In this document: positions 55,826 through 64,000 of the stretch, in pieces | How the letters are laid out: the number at the start of each line of letters is the position of its first letter | Position numbering within the stretch: the first letter of the stretch is position 1 | Source of the DNA: Marinobacter sp. BGYM27 | Lineage (GTDB): Bacteria; Pseudomonadota; Gammaproteobacteria; Pseudomonadales; Oleiphilaceae | Reading direction: 5' to 3' | Length of the DNA stretch: 64,000 bases | Assembly (NCBI GenBank): GCA_025153445.1 | Contig: JANZNS010000001.1 | Span: forward strand, 310,001-374,000 | Position numbers and translations under genes: made by a program | Notes under the pieces: model-generated | What the model saw: the letters and a program-made list of their open reading frames with translations, nothing else | The model's database searches: none | Told to the model about the DNA's origin: nothing

Positions 55826-56448
55826 CACAAAACTCCCATCAGGTAGACGAAGGTGAAAACGCCGATCCAGACCACGTCCAGGAAGTGCCAGAACATCGAC
55901 AGGCACATCAGGCGGCGGCCGTTCTCCGTAGTCAGACCGAATCGCTTGACCTGAATCATCAGCGTGATCAGCCAGATAATGCCGAAGGTGACGTGCAGGC
56001 CGTGGGTGCCGACCAGCGCGAAAAACGCGGTAAGGAAGCCACTGCGCTGAGGGCCATAGCCCTCGTTGATCAGGTGGGTGAACTCATAGAGCTCAAGGCC
56101 GATAAAGCCTGCACCCAACAGGCCTGTGACGGCCAACCACAGGAGTGTGGCGTTCACACGCTTACGCTGCATCTCCAGCATCGCGAACCCGTAGGTAATT
56201 GATGAGATCAGCAGGAAACCGGTGTTAAGCGCCACCAGTGGGAGTTCAAAGATTTCCTTGCCGCTTGGGCCGCCAGCAAAGCTTTGGCCCAATACAGCGT
56301 AGGTGGCAAACAGGCTCGCGAAGATGAGGCAATCGCTCATCAGGTAGAGCCAGAACCCCAGCAGGGTGCCTTGCTCGGGGTGATGTTCCCGAACGTAGAA
56401 GTGAGTGCTTGGCAGAACTTTGTTCGTGCCGGCGGTAGTGGTTGTCAT
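55825..56448 (-). CDS. cyoC: Cytochrome bo3 ubiquinol oxidase subunit III
   Basis: A 207-residue membrane protein with five helices, starting [20 protein letters not shown] and ending [15 protein letters not shown], typical of CyoC. ATG 56448 lies one nt after the cyoB stop; an upstream frame start at 56484 overlaps cyoB and is not used. Confidence 0.94.
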   Translation of the reverse strand: MTTTTAGTNKVLPSTHFYVREHHPEQGTLLGFWLYLMSDCLIFASLFATYAVLGQSFAGGPSGKEIFELPLVALNTGFLLISSITYGFAMLEMQRKRVNATLLWLAVTGLLGAGFIGLELYEFTHLINEGYGPQRSGFLTAFFALVGTHGLHVTFGIIWLITLMIQVKRFGLTTENGRRLMCLSMFWHFLDVVWIGVFTFVYLMGVL

Positions 56449-56449
56449 A

Positions 56450-58453
56450 TCAGGCATACCCGTCCAGCAAACGTGTGCGTTCATCCTCTACGCGGACAAC
56501 TTCTTCCACGGGGATATGGTAGTCACGGTTGTAGTTAAACGTGTGAACAATCGCGCTAATCACAATGGCGCCGAATGACAGCCAGGCCAGTGGCCACATG
56601 TGCCAGATCAGAGCAAAGCCACAGACGAAACTCATGGCTGCCAGAATAAAACCGGCGCCTGTGTTTTTGGGCATATGAATCGGTACGAAATTGTCCTTCG
56701 GACGCTCGTAACCGTGCTTTTTCATGTCTGCCCACGCATCGGTATCGTGCACAACCGGGGTGAAAGCGAAGTTGTATTCTGGCGGTGGTGACGATGTTGA
56801 CCACTCCAGAGTGCGGCCTTCCCACGGATCGCCGGTCACATCTTTCAGTGCTTCGCGACGGCGGAAACTGACCACCAGCTGGATGATAAACGTCAGGATG
56901 CCGCCCAGGATCAGTACCGCGCCGAATGCGGCAACCTGGAACCAGATCTGCAGTGACGGGTCAGCAAACTGGCTGAGGCGACGTGTCACGCCCATCAGGC
57001 CCAGGACGTAAAGTGGCATAAAGGCGACGTAGAAACCGATGGTCCACAGCCAGAATGACCACTTGCCCCAGTAGGTATCGAGCTTGAAGCCGAATGCCTT
57101 CGGGAACCAGAAGTTGATGCCGGCAAACATGCCGAACAGCACACCACCGATGATCACGTTATGGAAGTGGGCAATCAGGAACAGGCTGTTGTGCAGCACA
57201 AAGTCCGCAGACGGAACGGCCAGCAGAACGCCGGTCATGCCACCGATAACGAAGGTGATCATGAACGAGATGGTCCACATCATCGGCAGTTCGAAGCGAA
57301 TACGACCGCGGTACATGGTGAACAGCCAGTTGAATATCTTCGCACCGGTCGGTATCGAGATAATCATCGTTGTTATCCCGAAGAACGAGTTAACGCTGGC
57401 GCCGGACCCCATAGTAAAGAAGTGATGCAACCACACCAGGTACGACAGGATGGTGATGACCACCGTCGCGTAGACCATGGAGGTGTAGCCAAACAGACGC
57501 TTTCTGCAGAAGGTGGCGACCACTTCGGAGAAGATGCCGAATGCCGGCAGAATCAGGATGTAGACTTCAGGGTGGCCCCAGATCCAGATCAGGTTGACAT
57601 ACATCATCATGTTGCCACCCATGTCATTCGTGAAGAAATGGGTGCCCAGCATGCGATCCATGGACAGCATGCCCAGAACAGCGGTCAGAACCGGGAAGGC
57701 CGCAACGATCAGGACGTTGGTGCACAGCGCTGTCCAGGTGAAGACCGGCATTTTCATCAGGGACATGCCCGGTGCGCGCATTTTAACGATGGTCACTATC
57801 AGGTTGACGCCGGATAGCAGTGTGCCTATCCCGGCTATCTGAAGTGACCATATGTAGTAGTCAACGCCGACCCCCGGACTGCCGAGGATGCCGGAGAGTG
57901 GCGGATAAGCCAGCCAGCCTGTTTTGGCGAACTCACCGATGAACAGGGAAATCATGGTCAGCATGGCGCCAAAAGTGGTCATCCAGAAACTGAAGTTGTT
58001 CAGGAAAGGGAAGGCAACGTCGCGGGCACCGATCTGCAGAGGCACGATATAGTTCATCAGGCCGGTGACCAGTGGCATGGCAACGAAGAAGATCATGATC
58101 ACGCCGTGGGCGGTGAAGATCTGGTCATAGTGTTCGGGCGGCAGGTATCCGGTTGACTCACCGAACGCCATGGCCTGTTGGCCGCGCATCATCAAGGCGT
58201 CAGCGAAGCCTCGCAGCAGCATGACAAGGCCAAGGATGACATACATGATGCCGATTTTCTTGTGGTCGATGCTGGTGATCCAGTCGCGCCACAGCGTGCC
58301 CCAGAACTTGTAGTAAGTCATGGCGCCGAGAACAGCGATGCCGCCGATGGCGACAGCGATGAAAGTCGCTACCAGGATGGGTTCGTGATACGGAATCGAC
58401 TCCCAGGTGAGACGACCGAAGATTAGCGTAGTCAGGTCAGTATTATCTTGCAT
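56450..58453 (-). CDS. cyoB: Cytochrome bo3 ubiquinol oxidase subunit I
   Basis: A 667-residue catalytic subunit, close to E. coli CyoB (663). Heme and copper ligands are complete: His116 (AHGVIMIF), His294 with the crosslink Tyr298 (WGHPEVY), His343-His344, and His429/His431 ([10 protein letters not shown]). About 15 membrane helices are present. It reduces oxygen to water and pumps protons. It overlaps cyoA by 11 nt. Confidence 0.96.
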   Translation of the reverse strand: MQDNTDLTTLIFGRLTWESIPYHEPILVATFIAVAIGGIAVLGAMTYYKFWGTLWRDWITSIDHKKIGIMYVILGLVMLLRGFADALMMRGQQAMAFGESTGYLPPEHYDQIFTAHGVIMIFFVAMPLVTGLMNYIVPLQIGARDVAFPFLNNFSFWMTTFGAMLTMISLFIGEFAKTGWLAYPPLSGILGSPGVGVDYYIWSLQIAGIGTLLSGVNLIVTIVKMRAPGMSLMKMPVFTWTALCTNVLIVAAFPVLTAVLGMLSMDRMLGTHFFTNDMGGNMMMYVNLIWIWGHPEVYILILPAFGIFSEVVATFCRKRLFGYTSMVYATVVITILSYLVWLHHFFTMGSGASVNSFFGITTMIISIPTGAKIFNWLFTMYRGRIRFELPMMWTISFMITFVIGGMTGVLLAVPSADFVLHNSLFLIAHFHNVIIGGVLFGMFAGINFWFPKAFGFKLDTYWGKWSFWLWTIGFYVAFMPLYVLGLMGVTRRLSQFADPSLQIWFQVAAFGAVLILGGILTFIIQLVVSFRRREALKDVTGDPWEGRTLEWSTSSPPPEYNFAFTPVVHDTDAWADMKKHGYERPKDNFVPIHMPKNTGAGFILAAMSFVCGFALIWHMWPLAWLSFGAIVISAIVHTFNYNRDYHIPVEEVVRVEDERTRLLDGYA

Positions 58454-59462
58454 TTTCAGTCTCTTGAATAAATGGAGACGGGGTGTTTACCGCGGTGCCA
58501 GGTTGTGACTCAGCCAGGCAGAAATTAGGCGTTATCGTGTCCGCGCTTGCCTGTTTGCTGTGGCTGTGATGAGACATCATCTCATCCATACAGACACTGC
58601 CTTCTTCAACACAGCGATTGACTATTGCGTGGTAAAGATCGGGGGCAACCATGCCGTAGTAGCTGACAGGGTCTTTCTCGCTTGGTTTCTCGAGCTCTTG
58701 GTATTCATCCCGATCAAGGGTCCCACCATTGGATCGCACCTTGTTGACCCATTCCTCAAAGTCGCCATCTGACACGCCATGGTATTCGAAGTTCATGTGC
58801 GAGAAGCCGGCACCGCTGTAGTTTGCAGAGAAGCCCTTGAAGGTGCCGGTTTCGTTGATCACCGCGTTAAGCGTTGTCCGCATGCCGGGCATGGTATAGA
58901 TCTGGCCGGCCAGCGCGGGAATATAGAACGAATTCATCGCCCGGGCGGAAGTGAGCTGGAAACGGATGGGGACGTCAATCGGCGTCACCAGCTCGTTGAC
59001 CGAGGCCACGCCCTGTTCTGGATAGATGAACAGCCATTTCCAGTCGAGCGAGACCACTTCGACCGTCATAGGCTCAACGCCTTCGGGAATCGAACGCTCA
59101 GCGTCAATGCGGTCCAGTGGACGGTAGGGATCGAGCTTGTGAGTGCTGATCCAGGTGATCAGGCCAAGCGCGATGATAATCAGCAGTGGCGCTCCCCAGA
59201 TGACCAGTTCAAGCTTGGTTGAGTGATCCCATTCAGGATCGTAGGTCGCCTCGGTGTTATTTTGACGGTAACGCCATGCGAAGAAGAAAGTCAGGAAGAT
59301 GACGGGCACGATAACCAGCAGCATCAGCAGCGTTGAAACAACGATCAGCTGGGCTTGCTGGGAAGCGATATCACCGGATGGGTCCATTACTACCATGTCA
59401 CAGCCTCCAAGGAGGGCGAGAGGTAATAGAAGTAATCCACGTCGAGGTATTGGAAAAGACAT
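58443..59462 (-). CDS. cyoA: Cytochrome bo3 ubiquinol oxidase subunit II
   Basis: A 339-residue lipoprotein subunit with a signal ending LLGGC (Cys21), two membrane helices and a periplasmic cupredoxin domain. It has [20 protein letters not shown], then [16 protein letters not shown]. The CuA Cys pair of cytochrome c oxidases is absent, which shows it is a quinol oxidase. ATG 59462 begins the signal peptide; an upstream frame start at 59567 lacks such a feature. It is the first gene of the seven-gene operon. Confidence 0.94.
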   Translation of the reverse strand: MSFPIPRRGLLLLPLALLGGCDMVVMDPSGDIASQQAQLIVVSTLLMLLVIVPVIFLTFFFAWRYRQNNTEATYDPEWDHSTKLELVIWGAPLLIIIALGLITWISTHKLDPYRPLDRIDAERSIPEGVEPMTVEVVSLDWKWLFIYPEQGVASVNELVTPIDVPIRFQLTSARAMNSFYIPALAGQIYTMPGMRTTLNAVINETGTFKGFSANYSGAGFSHMNFEYHGVSDGDFEEWVNKVRSNGGTLDRDEYQELEKPSEKDPVSYYGMVAPDLYHAIVNRCVEEGSVCMDEMMSHHSHSKQASADTITPNFCLAESQPGTAVNTPSPFIQETENAR

Positions 59463-59542
59463 GCAAGCAGGTCCAGTATAGAGATTGAGAGTTGCGTATT
59501 GTACGAAATCTGATTTGAGTCGGCGATTGGACGCTTTGTCCT

Positions 59543-59563
59543 CCCCCCCCCCTCTTTGAGGGG
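59543..59563. repeat. C10 homopolymer and hairpin in the cyoA/MFS divergent region
   Basis: Ten C residues (59543-59552) run into a perfect hairpin, CCCCTC-TTT-GAGGGG (59549-59563). This lies 80 nt before cyoA and 73 nt before the MFS start. Homopolymers of this length can slip and alter promoter spacing. Confidence 0.6.
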
Positions 59564-59635
59564 ACACTGATCAGGAAGAGGCGATAGCGATAGCAGGTTC
59601 AATTGCCAACAATGACAAATAAAGAGGCGATGATC

Positions 59636-60952
59636 ATGACGAGTACCCACGTGCAAAGTGGTGCCATGCCCCCGGATGTTTCTCACGACCATGCTCCGAT
59701 CACCCCCGGAGAGATCGCCATAGGCGTCAGCATAGGTCGTGCGTCGGAGTATTTCGATTTCTTTGTTTACGCCATTGCGTCGGTGTTGGTTTTTCCGGCT
59801 GTTTTCTTTCCTTTTGAGTCACAGCTGACAGGAATTCTTTACTCGTTCCTGATTTTCTCGTTTGCGTTCATCGCGCGACCGTTTGGTACAGTTATCTTTA
59901 TGAAACTGCAGCGCCGTTTCGGGCGTGAAGTGAAGCTGACCGTCGCGTTGTTTGCCCTTGGGGTTGCGACAGCGGGTATCGCCTTTCTGCCGGGTTATCA
60001 GGACATCGGTTTCGCCGCTGTCATTTTGTTATCGCTGTTCCGTATCGCTCAAGGCGTTGCTCTCGGGGGTTCCTGGGACGGCTTGCCGTCGCTCCTTGCG
60101 CTCAATGCACCGCCGAGCCGACGGGGCTGGTACGCGATGCTGGGTCAGTTAGGAGCGCCAGTGGGCTTTCTGGTAGCGGCCAGCCTGTTTGCCTATCTGT
60201 TGGTCAATGTCTCCCAGAAAGAGTTTCTTGAGTGGGGCTGGCGCTACCCGTTCTACGTCGCCTTCGCGATCAATGTGGTTGCCTTGTTTGCGCGGTTGCG
60301 TCTGGTTGCTACCGATGACTATTCGGAATTGCTGGATGAAAAGGAACTTGAGCCCTCCAGTGTGACACGTCTCACCAAGTCTCAGGGCAGTGTGATTCTG
60401 ATCGGCGCACTCGCTGCGCTGGCGAGCTATGCGTTGTTTCACATGGTCACCGTATTTCCGTTGTCGTGGATGACGCTGTATTCCGAACGAACCGTCAGCG
60501 ATGTCCTCATTATCCAGATTATCGGCGCGGCCCTTGCTGCTGTTTGCGTCATTCTTTCGGGCAAACTGGCAGACAAGGTGGGGCGTCGCACCATGCTGGG
60601 CTCGCTGGCCTTCCTGATAGCCCTGTTCAGCGGGTTTGTGCCGATGATGATCGGGGGCGGTGAGTTCGGTCAGGATGCGTTTATCATTATCGGCTTTATT
60701 CTGCTGGGACTGTCATACGGTCAGGCATCGGGCGCGGTAACGTCGAACTTTGAACCCAGGTACCGTTATACCGGCGCTGCGTTGACGGCAGATCTTGCCT
60801 GGCTGGCTGGTGCTGCGTTTGCGCCTCTGGTCGCTCTGGGGTTGTCGGTAGAGTTCGGCCTGTCAGCGGTCACTTTTTACCTGCTATCCGGAGCCTTGTG
60901 CACACTCGGGGTGCTTTGGCTCAACAAGAAATCCTATATGCAGGAGCAGTAG
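59636..60952 (+). CDS. MFS transporter of the metabolite:proton symporter type
   Basis: A 438-residue transporter with about twelve hydrophobic segments. It has GRASEYFDFFVYAIAS near the N-terminus and a cytoplasmic loop GKLADKVGRRTMLG. It belongs to the MHS family (ProP/KgtP-like), so an organic acid or osmolyte substrate is likely. ATG 59636 is chosen because AGAGG lies eight nt upstream. It is divergent from the cyo operon. Confidence 0.87.
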   Translation: MTSTHVQSGAMPPDVSHDHAPITPGEIAIGVSIGRASEYFDFFVYAIASVLVFPAVFFPFESQLTGILYSFLIFSFAFIARPFGTVIFMKLQRRFGREVKLTVALFALGVATAGIAFLPGYQDIGFAAVILLSLFRIAQGVALGGSWDGLPSLLALNAPPSRRGWYAMLGQLGAPVGFLVAASLFAYLLVNVSQKEFLEWGWRYPFYVAFAINVVALFARLRLVATDDYSELLDEKELEPSSVTRLTKSQGSVILIGALAALASYALFHMVTVFPLSWMTLYSERTVSDVLIIQIIGAALAAVCVILSGKLADKVGRRTMLGSLAFLIALFSGFVPMMIGGGEFGQDAFIIIGFILLGLSYGQASGAVTSNFEPRYRYTGAALTADLAWLAGAAFAPLVALGLSVEFGLSAVTFYLLSGALCTLGVLWLNKKSYMQEQ

Positions 60953-60958
60953 ATCAGG

Positions 60959-60987
60959 GGCCGCTCAGCCGAGAGTGTTGAGCGGCC
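60959..60987. terminator. Hairpin between converging MFS and LysR genes
   Basis: A 9-bp perfect stem, GGCCGCTCA / TGAGCGGCC, with an 11-nt loop lies exactly between the two stop codons. There is no T-tract, so it is probably a weak or factor-assisted bidirectional terminator. Confidence 0.5.
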
Positions 60988-61899
60988 TCAAAGCGCCAAC
61001 TGATTCGGAATTTCGCGCATCAGAAAATCCACTGCCACTTTGATCTTGGGTACCTGATACCGCGTTTTCTGGTATAGCAGATAGATCGCCAGATTCGGGT
61101 TTCGGGTTACCTTGAGCGGAATATCCATCTCCAGTGGCACCAGCGTGCCTGCCTTCAGCGCGGGCCCCAGTGTCCAGCGTGGCAGCATCAGAATCCCTTC
61201 ACCCCGTTCTGCCCGTTGTATCAGCCAGCGTCCGGCATTGCTGATCGCAACAGCTGGAGCCGATACCTCCTGCCAACGGCCATCCAGCTCGCACATCCAG
61301 GGGTTGGGGCCGTTAGGCGTTCGAAAGAACAGGCCTTTGTGGTGCTGCAGTTCGGATGGGTGCGTGGGTGTACCGTAGCGTTCGAGATAGGCCGGTGAGG
61401 CAACCGCAATAAACTCATTGTCCATCAGTCGGTGGGCTACGACCCGCTCATCCGGCGCAAAACCCCCGCGAATCGCCAGATCGACTTCATCCCGCCCCAG
61501 TACACTGAGTGAATCGCTGAGCGTGATATCCAGCGTAATGTCCGGATATAACAGACTGAAGCGGTCCATCAGCGGCAGAACGACGGTATCACCAAAGCCT
61601 GCCAGGCTGCTGATGCGAAGCTGCCCCATAGGTCTGGTTTGATACTGGCTGATTGATTCGTGGGTGGCCTCAAGCTGAAGCAGAATGTTGGTGACGTCTG
61701 CATAGTAACGCTGACCGATTTCCGTGAGCTTTACGACGCGGGTCGAGCGTTTCAGCAGCGTGGCGCCCAATGCTGCCTCCAGATCTGAAACCCGGCGGGA
61801 GAGTGAAGAGGGCGGCACATCGAAATGTTCCGCCGCCCGGCTGAAGCTGCCGCTTTCAGCGACTTTTACGAAGTACCGGATAGCGCGCAGCTGATCCAT
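60988..61899 (-). CDS. LysR-family regulator (CrgA/YafC-like subgroup)
   Basis: A 303-residue LysR protein. The helix-turn-helix has AESGSFSRAAEHFDVPPSSLSR, cited only as the motif at about residues 14-35. The co-inducer domain starts with QLRISSLAGFGDTVVLP. It is divergent from the NADP-dependent oxidoreductase gene and is its likely regulator; the 15-bp palindrome between them is the likely site. Confidence 0.9.
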   Translation of the reverse strand: MDQLRAIRYFVKVAESGSFSRAAEHFDVPPSSLSRRVSDLEAALGATLLKRSTRVVKLTEIGQRYYADVTNILLQLEATHESISQYQTRPMGQLRISSLAGFGDTVVLPLMDRFSLLYPDITLDITLSDSLSVLGRDEVDLAIRGGFAPDERVVAHRLMDNEFIAVASPAYLERYGTPTHPSELQHHKGLFFRTPNGPNPWMCELDGRWQEVSAPAVAISNAGRWLIQRAERGEGILMLPRWTLGPALKAGTLVPLEMDIPLKVTRNPNLAIYLLYQKTRYQVPKIKVAVDFLMREIPNQLAL

Positions 61900-61944
61900 T
61901 GGGGCTCCTGTTTGTCGGTTTTAAAAGTGCTAAACGCACAACTG

Positions 61945-61959
61945 TTGTCTTAAAGACAA
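61945..61959. promoter_or_regulatory. LysR-type operator between LysR and oxidoreductase genes
   Basis: TTGTCTTAAAGACAA is a perfect 15-nt palindrome with the T-N11-A form of LysR sites. Two more inverted pairs surround it: CTAAAC / GTTTAG (61930-61935, 61964-61969) and AAAGTGC / GCACTTT (61924-61930, 61978-61984). It is midway between the two divergent starts. Confidence 0.7.
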
Positions 61960-62048
61960 TAAAGTTTAGCTTTTATGGCACTTTAAGGCACCTAAATGGG
62001 CATCAATAATGGTGGTATACACACGCACTCGACCAAAGAGACCTGTTT

Positions 62049-63044
62049 ATGAGCACTTATACCGCAATCAATCTCGTCAAACGTCCATCCGGATCCATTG
62101 GGCCGGAGCTATTTGAAGTCGTCGAAAAGACAGTGCCCCAGTTGGAAGACGGACAATTCCTGGTCAAACAGACCCACATGTCGCTGGATCCGGCGATGCT
62201 GGGTTGGATGTCGCCCGATACCAAGAGTTATATCCCGCCTGTGGAGCTGGGCGATGTGATGCGTTCATCCGGCGTGGGCAAAGTGGTTGAATCGCGCAAC
62301 CCTGATTTTGCCGAAGGCGATCAGGTGATGGGTATGTTTGGCTGGCAGGAATATGCGCTCAGTGATGGCAAAGGCGTCAACAAGGTGGATTCCAATCTTG
62401 ATCCCGAAATGGTGTTGTCCGTTTTCGCATTGCCGGGCCTGACTGCAACCCAGGGCCTCTATGGCGAAGGCGATCCGAAACCGGGTGAAACCCTGGTTGT
62501 CTCAGGCGCCGCGGGCTCGGTCGGTTCCATCGTCGGACAGTTGGCGAAGGCGGATGGCCTGAAAGTCATTGGTGTTGTCGGATCCGACGAGAAAGCAGAC
62601 TGGATCGTCAACGAACTGGGCTTCGACGGTGCGATCAACTACAAGACAGACGATATCGGGGCCAAACTGAATGAACTGGCCAAAGACGGTATCGATCTCT
62701 ACTTCGAAAATACCGGGGGCCCGATTCAGCACCGTGTGTTCGAACGCATGAACGCCCATGGCCGCATCGTAGTGTGCGGGATGATCTCTGATTACACCGC
62801 CAAGCAGCCCAGCGCTGGTCCAAACTGGATGAACATTATCCGCAAGCGCTTGACGATCAAGGGCTTCACAATGCCGGATCATCGCCACAAAACGCCGCAG
62901 CTGCTGGAAAAGATCACGCCCTACGTGCAGAAAGGGCAGATCAAATACCGCTCTCATATCCTGGAGGGACTGGAGTCTGCAATGACCGGCCTGAACCTGT
63001 TCTTCACGGGTGAAAACAAGGGCAAGCTGATCGTTAAGCTTTGA
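62049..63044 (+). CDS. NADP-dependent oxidoreductase, medium-chain leukotriene-hydroxydehydrogenase type (CurA-like)
   Basis: A 331-residue MDR protein. It has MSLDPAMLGWMSPDTKSYIPP and a Rossmann segment VVSGAAGSVGSIVGQLAK, then YFENTGGPIQHRVFERMN, all characteristic of the PTGR/CurA group. These enzymes reduce alpha,beta-unsaturated ketones or aldehydes with NADPH. It is under probable control of the divergent LysR gene. Confidence 0.92.
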   Translation: MSTYTAINLVKRPSGSIGPELFEVVEKTVPQLEDGQFLVKQTHMSLDPAMLGWMSPDTKSYIPPVELGDVMRSSGVGKVVESRNPDFAEGDQVMGMFGWQEYALSDGKGVNKVDSNLDPEMVLSVFALPGLTATQGLYGEGDPKPGETLVVSGAAGSVGSIVGQLAKADGLKVIGVVGSDEKADWIVNELGFDGAINYKTDDIGAKLNELAKDGIDLYFENTGGPIQHRVFERMNAHGRIVVCGMISDYTAKQPSAGPNWMNIIRKRLTIKGFTMPDHRHKTPQLLEKITPYVQKGQIKYRSHILEGLESAMTGLNLFFTGENKGKLIVKL

Positions 63045-63073
63045 TCCTGATTCGCGGGTAACGCCCGCGCAAA

Positions 63074-63104
63074 CTATCAGCCTCGTTAACGGCGGGGCTG
63101 ATAG
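63074..63104 (+). terminator. Hairpin after the oxidoreductase gene
   Basis: A 9-bp stem, CTATCAGCC / GGCTGATAG, with a 13-nt loop is followed by a pyrimidine-rich stretch (CTTCTCCTTCCCC) but no true T-run. It lies 30 nt after the stop. Confidence 0.55.
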
Positions 63105-63252
63105 CTTCTCCTTCCCCCTCTGGATTATCCGTTAAACAATTTTCACGCCTCACAAGGTGCATAGCGATGCGCGGGCACGCATACTGTTGCGCAATTGTTT
63201 CCGGCCTTCAGATCGTCCTGCGGCCATTCCGTTAGGTAAAACCGAGTCCTTC

Positions 63253-64000
63253 ATGCGTGCACCCTTTCTGGTTGTTTTGATAGCCTTGCTGACTTTGTCG
63301 CTTGCCGGCTGCTCGGAAGATGAGCCTTTGTCGAAAATCACGCTGACCGACACCCAGCTGCAACAGGTCGGGCAAAAGATCTTCCAGAATGAATGCGCAG
63401 GCAAGATTGTATGTCTGGTCCACTGGAATCAGGGCGAAGCCTTTCCCTCATTGGGAATAGGGCACTTCATCTGGTATCCGAAGGACGTTGATGGCCGGTT
63501 TGTGGAGAGCTTTCCGGAGCTGATCGCTTTTATGCGAAAGCGAGGAACCACGCTGCCGAAGTGGTTGGATGAAATGGAGCCGCTTGATGCACCCTGGCCG
63601 GACCGGAGCGCTTTTCTGGAGCAGGAAGGAAGCCCTCGAGTTGTCGAATTACGGGGTTTTCTGGAACAGACACAGGGACTGCAGGCCGATTTCATGTTCA
63701 GGCGTGCGCAATCTTCGCTCGAGCGGGTGATCAGTGCAGCCCCTGAGGATCAGCAGGACGCAATCCGGCAACGAATTGACGCACTCAGTACCACACCCGG
63801 TGGTGCCTACGCGTTAATGGACTATGTGAATTTCAAGGGCGAGGGACTGTCACCAACCGAGACTTATAATGGCCAGGGCTGGGGCTTGCTGCAGGTATTG
63901 CAGCAAATGCGTGAAAGCGACGCCGATACGGCCCTCGGCCAGTTTCAGGAAGCCGCCGCAGCGGTGCTGACCCGCCGGGCAACCAATGCCGAAAAAGCCA
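63253..64000 (+). CDS. Hypothetical lipoprotein (C-terminus cut by window edge)
   Basis: An open frame of 249 codons runs from ATG 63253 to the right edge. The signal peptide ends in lipobox LAGC (Cys20). The mature part has IFQNECAGKIVCLVHWNQGEAFPSLGIGHFIW, described here as residues about 43-75. A Glu followed later by GIGHF is reminiscent of lysozyme-like folds, but I do not recognise the family. Paired Cys residues (49 and 55) could form a disulfide. It has no strong ribosome site. Confidence 0.78.
   Translation, partial: MRAPFLVVLIALLTLSLAGCSEDEPLSKITLTDTQLQQVGQKIFQNECAGKIVCLVHWNQGEAFPSLGIGHFIWYPKDVDGRFVESFPELIAFMRKRGTTLPKWLDEMEPLDAPWPDRSAFLEQEGSPRVVELRGFLEQTQGLQADFMFRRAQSSLERVISAAPEDQQDAIRQRIDALSTTPGGAYALMDYVNFKGEGLSPTETYNGQGWGLLQVLQQMRESDADTALGQFQEAAAAVLTRRATNAEKA

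Noticed and set aside
57161-57817. 218-codon plus-strand frame inside cyoB
   Set aside because: Antisense to a strongly conserved gene. The His/Asp/Gln-rich translation is a by-product of the cyoB codons.
1-64000. CRISPR array, tRNA, rRNA, insertion sequence or prophage
   Set aside because: No regularly spaced repeats, no cloverleaf-like segment with CCA, no transposase or integrase was seen on either strand.

Overview
The window reads as chromosomal DNA of a free-living, aerobic, probably marine gammaproteobacterium. A Marinobacter-like or related Oceanospirillales/Alteromonadales organism is my inference from the gene families; no rRNA or tRNA is present to confirm it. GC is moderate to high, genes are densely packed, and many starts overlap the preceding stop. 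I see no insertion sequence, prophage, CRISPR array or tRNA. The two edges cut genes: a DUF2235/Tle-type lipase on the left and a lipoprotein on the right.

Layout. 1-1.8 kb: C-terminally truncated Tle-like lipase. 1.9-5.6 kb: glutarate catabolism (gcdG, gcdH, divergent LysR gcdR). 5.6-11.3 kb: branched-chain 2-oxoacid dehydrogenase operon bkdA1-bkdA2-bkdB, followed 4 nt later by a Hanks-type protein kinase. 11.5-18.4 kb: chemoreceptor, epoxide-hydrolase-like enzyme, DCC-family thioredoxin-like protein, DnaQ-like exonuclease with a cNMP/CBS/DUF294 protein, and truC. 18.4-20.7 kb: polar amino-acid ABC importer. 20.8-25.3 kb: a GGDEF-EAL protein, YjbQ and a 7TM-DISM diguanylate cyclase. 25.3-31.5 kb: amidase, ICMT-like methyltransferase with an Nmad3-like protein, AzlCD exporter, DjlA, a DUF4124 protein and a ChaC-like enzyme. 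31.5-40.5 kb: a solitary periplasmic binding protein with a Cache-GAF-HD-GYP receptor, then a membrane-anchored AraC regulator with a beta-helix lipoprotein and an SO2930-type diheme cytochrome, then a second solitary binding protein. 40.7-49.4 kb: PEP-CTERM protein, ChaN, DksA-like protein, zinc CDF exporter, VOC protein, two small exported proteins, and a pqiA-pqiA-pqiB-pqiC operon. 49.8-52.6 kb: oxidoreductase and a marR-hydrolase-DUF4442 operon. 52.7-61 kb: cyoABCD-SURF1-regB-regA with a divergent MFS transporter. 61-64 kb: LysR with a divergent NADP-dependent oxidoreductase, and the truncated lipoprotein.

How the genes fit together. Two catabolic routes, glutarate/lysine and branched-chain amino acids, feed acyl-CoA metabolism. 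The quinol oxidase appears co-transcribed with its assembly factor and with a redox-sensing two-component pair, which suggests self-contained redox control. Three c-di-GMP enzymes, a chemoreceptor and solitary binding proteins give the region a strong sensory content. The least explained modules are the kinase coupled to the bkd operon, the ICMT/Nmad3 pair, and the AraC/beta-helix/cytochrome locus with its 21-bp-spaced repeats.
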